64,000 nucleotides of DNA from Riptortus pedestris (lineage: Eukaryota; Arthropoda; Insecta; Hemiptera; Alydidae). The stretch is taken from NCBI GenBank assembly GCA_019009955.1, contig CM032228.1, forward strand, positions 178,923,501 through 178,987,500. Reading direction: 5' to 3'. This document shows, piece by piece, positions 25,360 through 38,839 of the stretch (within the stretch, counting starts at the first letter, position 1; each line of letters begins with the position of its first letter). The notes under the pieces are model-generated. The model made no database searches, was not told where the DNA came from, and saw nothing but the letters and a program-made list of their open reading frames with translations. The translations under genes were made by a program, and so were the position numbers.

Positions 25360-25990
25360 GTGTGCGTGTGTGTGTATAGAAAATCGATATTTACAAAACT
25401 ATTATATTTATCTATTTATTACAAGTTCGTTAATTTTCGAATTCCGACTAAGAGGAGGGGCAGCCTGTCGAAGTTATTCTGAGTTGGATAAAAAGATATA
25501 ACCACTCTTATGACAAATTTATTTCAACTCAATTAACTCAAATTATAAAGAATTTATTAGTATATTTTTTTTGAACCTGCAGTAATCCCACTTCTATTCA
25601 TCTTGTTGTTAATAAGCTAATATGTCATATAAGCTCTTATTACTAGCTTAAATAGCAAATATTGTGTTTATTGCACCTTTACTGATTTGACGTCATGAAC
25701 TATCATTCTACGTTAATGGCTTCAAACTTTTTGTTCGATCAATACCATAATTGTTATTTTACCGCTTCATGATTAATTATTTTTTTCTTACCTTTAACAT
25801 AATTATAGCTTTTTTTTCACCCGTATTCCTACTCCAAATGGCCTCTTTAAAAATTTAGTCACCAAACATCACATATTTATGGGTAAAATAGAGAATACGT
25901 AGCGAGTGAATGCGAGAAATCACCAGCATCGTATTCCAGGACAAGAGAAATCTGCTTAGCTTACTCAGCCCCTGCGTGATGGGATTCTTC
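25137..25990 (+). mobile_element. Helentron-like element, copy 6, degenerate
   Basis: 5' end decayed (AGATTTTCTTTAAGGGAAAT then CATCTATTGAGGTTG), then ATGACACGATTTTCAAAACA and an expanded (AT)n(GT)n tract. The 3' end is clear: GAGAAATCTGCTTAGCTTAC, stem-loop part TCAGCCCCTGCGTGA, GGGATTCTT. The interior is largely unrecognisable. It lies about 230 bp from the 5' end of copy 5, in opposite orientation. Confidence 0.65.
25206..25377. repeat. (AT)n-(GT)n compound microsatellite
   Basis: Two AT blocks separated by TTTATATA and AATA, followed by about 75 bp of GT-rich dinucleotides with CG and CT interruptions. It sits at the internal microsatellite position of copy 6. The plus-strand frames through it are artefacts. 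Confidence 0.95.
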
Positions 25991-26404
25991 GGTGCGTGAC
26001 ACAGATATATAATTTATTTGTTAGTAGTAACTTCTTTCCTAGAACTGTGATAATGAGCTCGCGTTGGGAATTGACACCCCTCAAAATAGGTCTGAAATGT
26101 ACAGAAAATAGATGCATTATTTAAATATATTTTTGGGTCATTTCTGTACTAGAGTGACTATAAATAGGTAGAATTATGCAACGAAAGACATTGGATTGTT
26201 ACAGAATAATAATTAAGTTTTATAGAAAAATATTCTATGGCCAACGTAACGTGATACTAAACCTACCACTCTTCATTTATCGCGGCAATATTCTGCAAAT
26301 GATTACATAATTCCCATGACGCCAGGCTGAATCACCCAGTAAGATTGAAAACCAGGTCAGGGTTGAATGAAATGGGGCAAGACCTCACCAACATAAACAA
26401 CTCA

Positions 26405-26930
26405 CCATACAGTGTATATATAAGCCTGCAGAACTGGAAGGAAAAGTGAACGATTTACAGGCAAGCTAATATACGGTGATTGGCAAGAAGTGAAGGGAAG
26501 AGAGAGGGAGAAATACGACGTAGAAGATGAGGTAATGAAAACTGGCGAGAGAGGAAGAATTGAAGTTAAAAACGACGGGTAGTGAGTGAGGTGGGGCGTG
26601 TGAGGGAAGCTCTCTATAGAAAATGTCTATAGAGATCTAGAGAAAAAGGAGGGATGGAGAAAATTGAAGAGAAAGGGGGCTATAGAAAGGGGTATGAGAA
26701 GAAAAGGATAAGAGCAAGGGGGGGGGGTAGGGGGTTGTATCTGTGTTGCCATAACAACCTGTCTCCCAGGAGACCAGCCGCCGTCAGCACTCGATATACC
26801 TCCCCCGCTCCTCTAGCTTATATTACTGCTCTAGTAGATTCGACGCTCATTCTCCTACAATCTCTCTCCATCAGAAATACACCTCTATGGTTTCTCTATA
26901 CTTCTATTCAAATTCTGTAAGGATAGATTG
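26405..26930 (+). promoter_or_regulatory. Purine-rich, G+C-rich island with TATA-like motif and RFX-like X-box
   Basis: A TATATATAAG motif at about 26414-26423 is followed by about 300 bp of purine-rich plus strand (GAAGGGAAGAGAGAGGGAGA and similar), a run of nine G at 26721-26729, and then GTTGCCATAACAAC at about 26745, one mismatch from the RFX X-box palindrome. Next comes GTCTCCCAGGAGAC, an almost perfect palindrome. The arrangement resembles a promoter-proximal region, but no first exon could be identified. The only open frame (26654-26920) is low-complexity at its start and unrecognised. Confidence 0.25.
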
Positions 26931-27112
26931 TTCCGTTTTTTAAAGCACTCTGCCATTAATGGAATCATGACGAAAGGAGCTACGTCATAGCTACCAGTCT
27001 TAGTAAATTATTTTTATTGCACAACTTAACTCCACCAAAAATAGAACGCAACATTCAGAACATAAAAACTTACAAATGTTGTAAAAACAGTCACACTACA
27101 TAACCCCCCTCC

Positions 27113-27698
27113 AAAAAAAAAAGTCCGTCAAGCAGGGGCTGAGTAAACTAAGCAGATTTCCCTCGTGTAGTTTTACAAGAGACAAATCTACATACTGATA
27201 ACACTAAAAACCACCGTAAATTTTAGGTGAATAAATACAAAAGGTAATGAGAAATCTTTCAATTAATAATAATAACCTCCAAACAAACGGTCTGCAAACT
27301 TCTCAGAGCTGAACAGACAGAAATATTCTTCACCGAAAAGTAAAACAACTATTAATATATCTGAATATAACATATTATTATATTGAATTATTTCATTGAA
27401 AACTATTTACCATACCTAGTATATAGTTTTCAATTATTCTGATTCATTTATAATTGTTATCTCAATCACTGATATTATAGTAGTCCAAGACCTTACGACG
27501 GGAGGGAGGAGGGGGGATTAACAGAACATATTTGCATGTATTTTGTATAATGAGGGTCGTTTGAAAACAATATTTGGTATTTAAGCTTCGAATAAAGTGG
27601 TTTATTATATAACAGGGTATTGTTTATGTGACATGAGTAGAAGTGGGGGTTTTCTAAAGGCTGAAAACTTAAAAATTCAAATATATCGGTTAATATTA
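27113..27698 (-). mobile_element. Helentron-like element, copy 7, 5'-truncated
   Basis: The 3' end is at 27113 (A-run, GTCCGTCAAGCAGGGGCTGA, AGCAGATTTCCC). The body runs to AAATATATCGGTTAATATTA and stops. The microsatellite and 5' end are absent. The stem-loop is disturbed by substitutions (CAAGCAG and CTGAGTA). Confidence 0.85.
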
Positions 27699-27797
27699 TT
27701 AAAATGAAAGCTTATTACCCCAAATAAATCACGGCCTTGATGGCCCCATATTGAAGGGAAGGGGAGTTAAAATTAGGGCTTCAAACTCCAATAGGTT

Positions 27798-27925
27798 TTA
27801 GCATATTTATCTCAAGGGAAATCGGTTACTGAGCATCTACTGAGTACTTGTGGCTGTCAAACTCGTTATATTAATCATTTCACACAAAACAATAGTTCAG
27901 GTTCGTTAAGAATCAACATCTCTCC
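27798..27925 (+). mobile_element. Helentron-like element, degenerate 5' end
   Basis: TTAGCATATTTATCTCAAGG then GAAATCGGTTACTGAG corresponds to the 5' palindrome and ATTGAGG segment with several changes. It is followed by GCTGTCAAACTCGTTATATT (family 'TTACCAAACTCGATATTTAA') and CAGGTTCGTTAAGAATC. The microsatellite is missing. It lies 100 bp beyond the truncated end of copy 7 in the opposite orientation. Confidence 0.5.
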
Positions 27926-29626
27926 AGTAAGAGTGAAGTTTAGCTTATTTATTCAGTTCATATTCCGTAATTTTAACTAACTCAAATAAGCTGCTATTTG
28001 TGTTTTTTTCCTTTACAGCTCTCAATTAACTCCCAATAATACTTATGTTTTATAAGCTAATGTATTACGTATTTTTTAATGTTGAGATTCACACATTACA
28101 GTCTCTACTTTCGGAAGTACTGAAGGGGGTAGAGGTCTGGATTGAAACTTACTGGTTAATATGAGCTCAGATTCTGAGCATTGTGATTTGAAAAAATGTT
28201 ATTGTTTGTAACAATTCCTTTTCAATTTCCAAGGTCACATTGCTTGACCAAATTTATCTAAGATACTATAATGAAGGTAGTCAGCATCCTTCCCATCTAC
28301 CTCAAACAATATTCTATTTCGTAGACGTTGGAAAACTAGGATTTTTATGTTACAATTTTACCAAATTATAACAAGTTTGTTATGTCATAATTGTTGTTGT
28401 TTTTTTTGTAAAATGTTAGTTCAGAATATTCCATTCTATTTTCGATAGAGTATGAAAGAAATGAAATTTTAAAAAAGTTTATATACGTCTAGTTCCATTG
28501 GCAATGTGTGGTCCTTTTTAAGTTGGTCACGCTTATGTATGTGAGTTTAGTGTACTTGTGTGATTGGATGTGTGAATTGAACGATGCATTCACTATGTGT
28601 CCACGGAAACCAATTTTTTTCTCCAGTCGAGGAAATGACGTTATTATTAGATATGTAAGTGTGTGAGAGAGAGGATTTGTCTAACGCTCAACAGGGATAA
28701 CTAGTATACAGTACTTTTCGTGCCGCGCCAGGGCTTATCTTAGAACTGTGGTATAATCAAAGTCTCTTAGGGGAAATCCATTCTACTGAATATAAAAAAA
28801 AAATATACTTCCATGTACAACATAACAATTATCTATAGGTTTAATTATCATATGCTTTATGAACAAATTAAATGTTAAGTCCTAACTAACGGAACAGAGG
28901 TCTGAAAACAAGTACTGCAGCTATAAAAAAAAATATCCTGAAGCTGTATCGAACACCGTGACATAATAAAGTTCTGGAATGCGTTTAAAAAAATTAATTA
29001 ACTTGAAAAGTATCTAATAAAGCTGTTTATTTGAAATAGAACTGGGCAACTAGTTTCATAAGTGTCTCTCTTATGCAATGTCATATTCCTACAGGATAAA
29101 TAAATTGGATATTGGTTCATATATTATTCAATGGCATAGTGATAATTCATATTTCTTTTACGTGAGACATTTGCGGTATATAATTTCGATAAAACGACAG
29201 TTTTCTAATGTTAACAGGTGCGAGGAAATTAATAACTAGAAAGTGTGAACATTTACCGGACAAAGTGTACTTATAACTTCATCTGCGATTTCATCAGTAG
29301 TTCTCGTTTATTATACACGTTAAATGTTTATAACAATTCATATTTTTTTCTATATATTCTTTTATGGATATCTATGGAAGGCGCATAATTTTCATTTGGA
29401 ATATATGGTATTCTGTTTGGCTATCAGATAATTATATCGAGTTTTCAACGTGTAAATACCAAATTAACTTAGTTTCAAAATCATATATCATTTATTTATA
29501 TTCGAAATAATAAGTGAGATTGATAGATTTTAACTATGCTGAATAGTATCAGTCCATACTACAAATGTCTGTAATTACTAATTTGTTTCTTAAGAATGAA
29601 CCCCTAAACTAGAAATTATCTAAGTA
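27926..29626. other. Non-coding interval, nothing recognised
   Basis: AT-rich with no sustained open frame on either strand, no tRNA-like motif and no microsatellite of note. Confidence 0.4.
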
Positions 29627-30330
29627 GAAAATTCGAAACATCTACGTTACTATACCCCGGATCGAAAAATTGTATAAAACCAATCTTATTGCAAATTAAA
29701 TGTACTATCAACATTGTTTATAGTACATTTAATTTGCTATAAACATTGTTTATAGTTCATTTACATTTATTCTATATCTTACATACTAACAGAGATATTT
29801 GCATTTTTCAGTTTTCAGCCTTCAGCAAACCCCTACTCCTACTCATGCCACAGGAACAATACTCTGCTATATAACATATCACTTCATTTAAAGCATAAAT
29901 GCCAAGTATTGTTTTCAAGAGACCTTTATTATACAGGATATATGCTGATATGTTCTGTTGACCCCCCCCCCTTCTTAAGTTTTAGATTACTAAATTTTGA
30001 GTCATTGATATCAATATTATTTTGATTCATTATAAATTACAATAACAGTTTTCCATAAAATTATCATGTTATAACCAGATATATTTCAGTAATTGTTTTT
30101 TTTCCCCGTGAAGAATATTTCTGACTAACTGTTCAGCCCAGAGAGGTTGTCTAACCTGTTTGTTTACAATTCAGACGCTGTCAGGCTATCGAAATTGACT
30201 AAAAGATAACTAATTACCGTTGGCTTTTATTCACTTAATATTCACGGTGTTGATGTGTGTTACCAGTATGCAGATTTATCTAATGTAGAACTTCACGTGG
30301 GAAATCTGCTTAGTTTACGCTGCCCCTGCA
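29627..30330 (+). mobile_element. Helentron-like element, copy 8, 5'-truncated
   Basis: Starts within AAATTCGAAACATCTACGTT and GGATCGAAAAATTGTATAAA and then follows the body to GGGAAATCTGCTTAGTTTAC and GCTGCCCCTGCA, where the final GTGACGGAC is lost. At 29700-29765 a unit of about 30 bp (AACATTGTTTATAGTxCATT) is tandemly duplicated, a private change in this copy. Confidence 0.8.
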
Positions 30331-30714
30331 ATATCTAAAATTTCTAGATCAAAGTTCGTTAGTCAGCAAACTCGTTTGACAAATCAGAGTGGAGTAAAAT
30401 ATGAGATATCTCAATTCCCCATACCTATTACAGAATTGTATACCGAAAGTTTATATAGATACATTGCATTTCCCTTCCCATGCTGTTGGTGACCTAAGAG
30501 ACTTGAGGAGGCTAGAGATATTGCCCGAATCCAGTCCTTTAAGTATGCAGAAAGTACGTAAATAGAATGGAGATGTAAGTAGTTTTATTTATTTATTTTG
30601 GAGCGTTCGCAGCGAGGCGATATTGCTCATAAAAAAACAACAAAAACAATTTATATAAACAAAATACAAAAATGAAAATAGAAACAAGAAAAAATTAAAT
30701 AATACAAACTAAGA

Positions 30715-30850
30715 ACGCAAACAAATAACAAAACTCGACTAAATAACAGAACGCAACAATATAACAAAACACAACTAAATAACGGAACGCAACTAAATAA
30801 AACTCAACTAAATAATAGAACGCAATCAAATAACAAAACGACGAAAAACA
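30715..30850. repeat. Minisatellite, unit about 18-20 bp
   Basis: Imperfect units of the form AACTAAATAACAGAACGC repeat about seven times with A/C changes. It lies inside the 3' untranslated part assigned to the LINE. Confidence 0.7.
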
Positions 30851-31087
30851 ACAAGAAATAAAAAAAATAAACAAAAACAAAACTTTAAGTTCAAAAACAA
30901 AAAAATCTTGTAAGGAAACTAGATAATTAAAAACTATAGACTAATAAAATTACGTAAACAATTACATATTTCAACGGATAAAAACTAAACTAAAATCAAA
31001 TAAATATAAATTAGTATGTACAAAAACATGAAGATTTCTAACATCTAAAATATTTACAATCATATGCTCTCAGTTTCTTTATCACAC

Positions 31088-31146
31088 ATACAAACATGCA
31101 CACACTCACGCGCGCGCGCACACACAGCACATACACACACACAAAC
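31088..31146. repeat. (CA)n/(CG)n-rich simple sequence
   Basis: A patch of CA dinucleotides with a short CGCGCGCG core. Interrupted and low complexity. Confidence 0.85.
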
Positions 31147-31473
31147 ATACAGTAAAACAGTTTAGCTGGAAATTAAAATATTTAATTTAAGAAGGATTAA
31201 AAAGGATTTTAAAATGTAACAATTCTTAATTTGTGAGTATATGTTAATGTCATGTAAATGTTGGAGTATTATGGGTATGTGTGGGCTACCTTCAGTAAGT
31301 AAGTCGTGTGAGTCATGAGGGATCTTTAGATGGTCACGTCTTTTGCAGTCTGTTAGTATGTGTTTTATTGTAAGTGGAGCATTACACACATTGCAGTTAG
31401 GCATTCTTTTCTTTTGAAATAGGTAACCATGGGTATGGAAAGAATGACCTATGCGTAGTCTCTCCGTGTAAAT

Positions 31474-33707
<2,234 letters not shown>

Positions 33708-33936
33708 TAATCTTTTTTATATTACTGAATAGCCATGTAAGTTAAAGCTTTGGCTCGCATGGTAGAGTGACGAGTTCAATTAACGCGTGGCAAATAGGAA
33801 TTTATTTAGTGACGAACTCATTAAATAAATTTCTTAGTCCCAGTCGGGATAAAAAAAAAAGTGCTAACCTGTAGATAACACGCCCCAATTAGCCATAGCA
33901 CCACAATGTGGTCGTTGATAAATAAATAAATAAAAT
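33708..33936 (+). repeat. tRNA-derived SINE, copy 3
   Basis: Starts like copy 4 with TTTTTATATTACTGAATAGC, then a decayed tRNA-like head AGTTAAAGCTTTGGCTCGCA and GAGTTCAATTAACGCG (B box mutated), the body AACTCATTAAATAAAT, CCAATTAGCCATAGCACCAC, and an (AAAT)n tail. It is immediately followed by copy 4 in the same orientation. Confidence 0.8.
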
Positions 33937-33939
33937 AAA

Positions 33940-34162
33940 ATAATCGTTTTTATATTATTGAATAACCACGAGAGTTAAAGCGTTGGTCTTAGTCTAACTA
34001 GAGTGTCGAGTTCGAATCCCGCCTGGGCAAAATGAATTTATTTCTTGACAAACTCATTAACTAAAATCCTTAGTCCCACCCTGGCTAGAAAAGGATAGTA
34101 GTAGCCCGTCCCAATTAGCCTTAGTAGCAAAACGGGGACTTAAATAAATAATAATTCTTGAT
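33940..34162 (+). repeat. tRNA-derived SINE, copy 4
   Basis: Begins TTTTTATATTATTGAATAAC. The head AGTTAAAGCGTTGGTCTTAG is followed by an intact B box, GAGTTCGAATCCCGCCTGGG. The body has AACTCATTAACTAAAATCCT, CCCTGGCTAGAAAAGGATAG and CCCAATTAGCCTTAGTAGCA, ending in an AATAAATAAT tail. It is the best-preserved tRNA-like promoter region in the family. Together with copy 3 it forms a head-to-tail pair of about 230-bp units. Confidence 0.82.
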
Positions 34163-35140
34163 ACTGCCAGAATCGTGCGTAAAATTTTAAATTCCCCTTA
34201 ACATGTCCCAATCACAAACTCCATATCAGTTGGATTTTCCCCCGATATGGATTCTATTCCAGTTTTTACTGAGTATAAATCTCCCCCCCCCATAATAATA
34301 ATATTGTAAAACAATTATTTAGATATTTTTGGTCTCCATATTTTCATTACCTCCGTTTTTTTTTTACAAAATAATATTTTTAGTTTCTTTTTTTAGTCAA
34401 ATACATTTTCTTTATCATTGTCACTATGGTACGTGATACCTATAGGGAAAGAAGCTTTGATATCGCCATTAAAGTTTTTATGCAGTTAATTTGGCTTTTG
34501 TAAAGGAAATAAGAAAAATGTAGTTCATTGAAAACCAAAGACTTTAATATGGCAAAAATACTGTTAATTGTCTTCTGATTTCACTATTAATTATTTTAAT
34601 TGAAAAGCGGTTAATATTTTACAATTTTAATGCACATTGTGTAATCCACATTTTTTACATGGTCAGGCATTATAGAGGACTAAATAAGTCGATTCAATGT
34701 TTAACTCTGAGTAGACAATGATAAATGATAAATAAATCCGAGAGGGGAGGTGAGAATGACAGTGGAACCGCCGTCAAACCTAAAACAAAATTAATTAAAT
34801 GAGAAAAGCAAGTTTACTGACAATAATCTAGAGGCTACATGTAGCTAACAAAGTTCTGTTGGGCCCATGCCCTCACCTCCTGTCAAAGACCCCACTTCAC
34901 ACTACGTCAATACGAGCTTTTATCCAAACAGTCATAATACAACACTCCTAAAGACCCAGATTAAGTAAAGGATTTTGTAGACAACAAAAATCTTTTGGAA
35001 CCAAAACCCCTTGGAAACACTTTTACATAAATATAATCTGATGCTACGCTAGGGATAATAGAAATGTACCGGCCACACATATATACACAATTCTCAATGC
35101 TTATATTAATGAGAGAGGTTTATATGATTTAGATTTTATT
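34163..35140. other. Non-coding interval, nothing recognised
   Basis: AT-rich with a C-run near 34284 and T-runs near 34370. No open frame or repeat was recognised. Confidence 0.4.
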
Positions 35141-35644
35141 TTTTCAGTTTTCAGCATTCAGTAAACCCCCACTTTTACTCATGTTGCATAAACAATAGGT
35201 ACTCGGTAATGTAATAAACCACATTTTTCGAAGCTTAAATATCAAATATTGTTTTCAAGAGATATTTATTATATGAGATACATGCAAATATGTTTTGGTG
35301 ACCCCCCTTCTTAAGATTTTGGACGACTAAAATTTGATAGATTGAGATAAACATTATTCTGATTCATTATAAATTACAGTCCTAGTTAGAGTAAATAGTT
35401 TTCACTAACATTAATACGTTATATTCAAATATATTACAGTAATTGTTTTTTCTTTCCGGTAAGAACTTGGCAGAACTGTTTGTTTACATTTCAGATGCTT
35501 TCCGTCTGGAGGTTTCTTATTATCGTTGTATTTATTCACTTAATATTGACGGTGGTGTGTTGGCAGTATGTAGGTTGACCTATTATTAAACTTCACGGGG
35601 GAAATCTGCCTACTTTACGCAGCCCCTGCATGGCGGACTTTTTT
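35141..35644 (+). mobile_element. Helentron-like element, copy 9, 5'-truncated
   Basis: Begins in the 'TTTTCAGTTTTCAGCATTCA' part of the body and runs to GGGAAATCTGCCTACTTTAC, the stem-loop ACGCAGCCCCTGCAT and GGCGGACTTTTTT. The 5' half including the microsatellite is absent. Confidence 0.85.
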
Positions 35645-35697
35645 GCTTAACCCAGATTCATTTCAATAAGGGCAGGCAATTTTTCATTGTCAGAAAA

Positions 35698-35704
<7 letters not shown>

Positions 35705-35757
<53 letters not shown>

Positions 35758-35812
35758 GGCATATTCAAAATGTTTTGAAAATTCGTAGCATAAGTGCAAC
35801 CTCAATAGCAAA
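35705..35812 (-). mobile_element. Helentron-like element, 5' fragment with (AT)n-(GA)n tract
   Basis: An (AT)n tract (35705-35736) and a (GA)n tract (to 35757) are followed by AAAATGTTTTGAAAATTCGT, GCATAAGTGCAACCTCAATA and GCAAATCTCG. In other minus-strand copies the order microsatellite, 'TTTTGAACGG..', 'GTACGACCTCAATAGCTGAT' is the 5' end. Here most of the conserved segment between them is deleted. It starts about 60 bp from the 3' end of copy 9 and is oriented the other way. Confidence 0.55.
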
Positions 35813-38280
35813 TCTCGTTCAAATAAAATGTTCTAATATATAAAATTAGGCAGATTTTTGAAAATTAGCAATACATAAATGTCGGGCGATAAACAATTTT
35901 AAAAACTCCCTTTTTCATTTAACTCGCCCTGTTTATAATGTGGAGTTCAGTAGAGGAACCTCTGAAATGAATACTTGTTTTTCATTATTGTTGGAGATGA
36001 CCCGAAAGAACTCGATAAGTTGTTTAATTTTGTAAAAAATACGAGTTTTTACAATGAAATTTAAAGTACAATTGTTTGTATCCTCGTTTATATTGTTAAA
36101 ATGGCGATATGGATGATACCAAAATATGAGTTATAGATATTACACGGCGATGATAACCTAGTAGTTTTTCGCCCTTAAACCCTACGAAAAAAACAAACAT
36201 TGTTTTTCCTGAAGCCTTCACTTTTATTAGTTAAACTGAAAACAATAATCAAGGTTGTAGAGAAGTAAAAATTCAGTGTTAAACGTTTAAAGCCCATTTA
36301 ATTATAAAAAATGTTGCAATACGCTTGAGTTGATTTTTAACGATCTTTGAAGAATAATTATAATATATGACACCAACGACTACGAGATATTGAAATGATC
36401 TCCAATCATGCTTTATTATTGTCAATTTTGCACAATATTCCATTGCACAGCGAATCCATAGTAATAGAATCTAGTCGAATTCCATATCTTAATTTATAAT
36501 CTCCAATGATATTGATAAAGGTTTATCATGATAGCTAATTTATTCAGAAGACTTATAAGGAATTCTAATGGATAGAATAGGCATTCTTAAATTGTCATTC
36601 ATAAATTAGCAGCGTGGAGTCAGGTAGGTGTGTTATAATCTGCGAAGGCCGGCACGAGACAAGGACTCGGCCAGGCCCCACCTTAGCGCCAACAAAGCAT
36701 TCTATAACATATCAACATTTATTGATGGTCCACTATCACTTGTCGAATCGACCTTCCTTAATGGGATTAAACTCCGACTCATGCGAGCCGCCCCGCGCCT
36801 TTCGAGTCTCATATTCTGTCAGTATTTATTGTGGAACAGGTTGTTTAAAGACTCATTAACCAGCTGGCAGATAATAATGGCTCCTAGTAGAGCCGTTAAG
36901 TCCAAAGCAGTCCTCTTGCACATTGGAATGAGGAACCTAATGCCCAGTTAGCTCCAATGCCTTATCTTAAACGTAACTAATAAGAAGGAAAAACTTATAC
37001 ATGAGTGGGGGGGGGGGAATCCTATTAGGCCTCACTAAATTCGAACTCCCTACAAGTCTCTTCCTCATCTATCTTGCAACGGGATCTATCAAAACAATCA
37101 AGGTTTCTGTATCTCATAGTCAAGCAGACTGTAACCTCAAGCAATACCATACTTATCTCCAATGGCCTAAGTAATTCAGTGAACTAAGCAACACCTGAAA
37201 AATCTCAGTTATCACAGCTGTTACATATAACAGCTGATAATTTACTTTATTTTCTATTCTCTATTTTTCGTTTAATTTTAGTAGCAAACCGTTATATTTG
37301 AGCAGAGAATATACTTTTCATGATCTATTAACTTATTCTAAAAAGCGAAAAACACATTGGTAGCAAAGGGAAGAAAAATACAAATACCTCAGTTGGCAAC
37401 CTAGATAGAGATAAATGTAATGTTCGAAACAACTGTAGGAAATGGTTGGTTAATGAATGCATAGGCTTTCCCTTCTTGTTCGATATGACCAACTGACAAT
37501 GTTTAGTTTTTGATGAAACTTTTAAAAATCTAGTTACTTAATAATCGTTGCAACCCCAAGAATGTAAACGCGCAGGATACAAATATACTTGTTGTTTTAT
37601 TCGTCATTGACAGGTTGAAATAAAAATGATGAATGGATTAACTTAAACAGTAAATAATTCCTTCACGTACATCTTGTTGTACAAATATAAGTTACCATTT
37701 ACAGATGCGTGAAGCGAATATTGATGAATTTATGTTTAAAATAGATGACCCGACAATAAAATGGTTTCCCGTGCAAATATAAAGCTTTGATTTACTTAAG
37801 CACTAAGTAATTCCTTTATTTGTATCATTCTATTGTTTTACGCGTCAAGCATGGAATGGCTATTGGTCACATAGATATAGATTTATAGATTATATGTTTG
37901 GTCATAGGTTTAAATAAATATCGTTCCCCATCAAAATTATCTAAACATAATTAGGAAAAAATGCTGCATCACCCAAACATTATTATAGAACTTATTAAAT
38001 TGTGTTTAGAAGGAAATTAATATCCTACATTAAATTTCATAATTTCATTGTCATAGAACAGTAACTTCTATTTGGCGATCGGCAGTTAATTTTGATATTC
38101 ATATATTTTCGCAACATAATAAGACTGAAAAATGCATTATAAGCTCCGTTTGTGCTTTACATTTTATCGATATAACAAATATTAAATACATTGACGAATA
38201 TATGTTTTCACGTTGAGGTATCCCCCAATCCTAGTTAAAAATTCGAACTCTCATTTAGCCTATGTTGTGCCTTTGGAAAG
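35813..38280. other. Non-coding interval
   Basis: AT-rich apart from the island at 36600-36960. At 37372-37432 a weak match to the Helentron-like body (AATACAAATACCTCAGTTGG then AGATAGAGATAAATGTAATG) is visible on the minus strand. No gene was recognised. Confidence 0.35.
36605..36960 (+). promoter_or_regulatory. G+C-rich island, candidate conserved non-coding element or exon
   Basis: About 350 bp with markedly higher G+C than the neighbours. Two overlapping plus-strand frames are open (about 81 and 107 codons), neither with recognisable similarity. A sequence GGAGTCAGGTAGGTG at 36615 fits a splice donor after GGAGTCAG, and TAAT cores are scattered. Composition suggests functional constraint, but the nature of the element is undecided. 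Confidence 0.25.
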
Positions 38281-38286
38281 TTAAAT

Positions 38287-38288
<2 letters not shown>

Positions 38289-38335
<47 letters not shown>
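38289..38335. repeat. (AT)n microsatellite
   Basis: About 46 bp of pure AT, not accompanied by Helentron-like sequence. Confidence 0.95.
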
Positions 38336-38338
<3 letters not shown>

Positions 38339-38655
38339 GAATTATCTCTAAATGGTAAAAAAAATAAAAATCCCAGCCGAATTCAAATAGGAAATCTTAG
38401 AGTTTTATAAATATGGAGGTCATGTTTGCCCTGAATTGTTAAAATTGCCAGTGTCCCTTTCTGGTTGGTACATTAAGATTTATTTAATTATATTTCGTTA
38501 TTCGAACCTGAATCTTCATCATTATATTCATTATTGAGAATGCATATTATTATTTGTTGTTTTTGAGCAATACTGTTACTAAGTGAGATCTCGTAATTTA
38601 AAAAAAAAGTCCTATTTTTCTTATTCTGGGCCCAATATTCAAATACTCCTCATAC

Positions 38656-38826
38656 TTTAATGGTATACAAATTATTTGGATTTTCTTCATACTTTAAAGC
38701 CAAGAGCCACCAACAAAACGCAGACTTTTGTTTTACTAAAAAATTCTCTATTATGTTTCGTGCACGCTGTACCACCTCTTTAGAAGCCATTCCTTTTCTA
38801 AAAATAATAACCATGAACTCATGAGA
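38656..38826 (-). CDS. Possible internal exon, unknown protein
   Basis: On the minus strand a good acceptor (TTATTTTTGCAG ending at 38827) is followed by exactly 57 open codons and a good donor (GTATGAG beginning at 38655). The exon is 171 bp, phase 0 at both ends. The peptide is mixed in composition (SHEFMVIIFRKGMASKEVVQ, then RARNIIENFLVKQKSAFCWW, LLALKYEENPNNLYTIK), with no low-complexity bias, and is not recognised. An alternative acceptor (ATTTTTAG) lies 33 bp inside. No neighbouring exon was found within several kilobases, so this may be chance. The agreement of both splice signals, phase and length is the support. Confidence 0.3.
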
Positions 38827-38839
38827 CTGCAAAAATAAC

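Larger units (their letters stand above)
30585..31473 (-). pseudogene. LINE 3' part: RNase H-distal region plus 3' untranslated end
   Basis: The minus strand encodes ERLRIGHSFHTHGYLFQKKR then MPNCNVCNAPLTIKHILTDC and further residues to about 31162. This is the conserved segment after RNase H in many I/Jockey-type LINEs ('RLRIGHTxxTH..L', C-x2-C...H-x4-C zinc-knuckle-like). Downstream is A/T-rich sequence with a tandem repeat of about 18 bp (30715-30845, minus-strand frame repeating F-C-Y-L-V). It ends in GAGCAATATCGCCTCGCTGC, GAACGCTCC and an (AAAT)n tail at 30585, the 3' motif also found at 5.26 and 13.2 kb. The polymerase domain is missing, so it is a 5'-truncated copy. The short coding part is intact over 80 codons. 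Confidence 0.7.
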
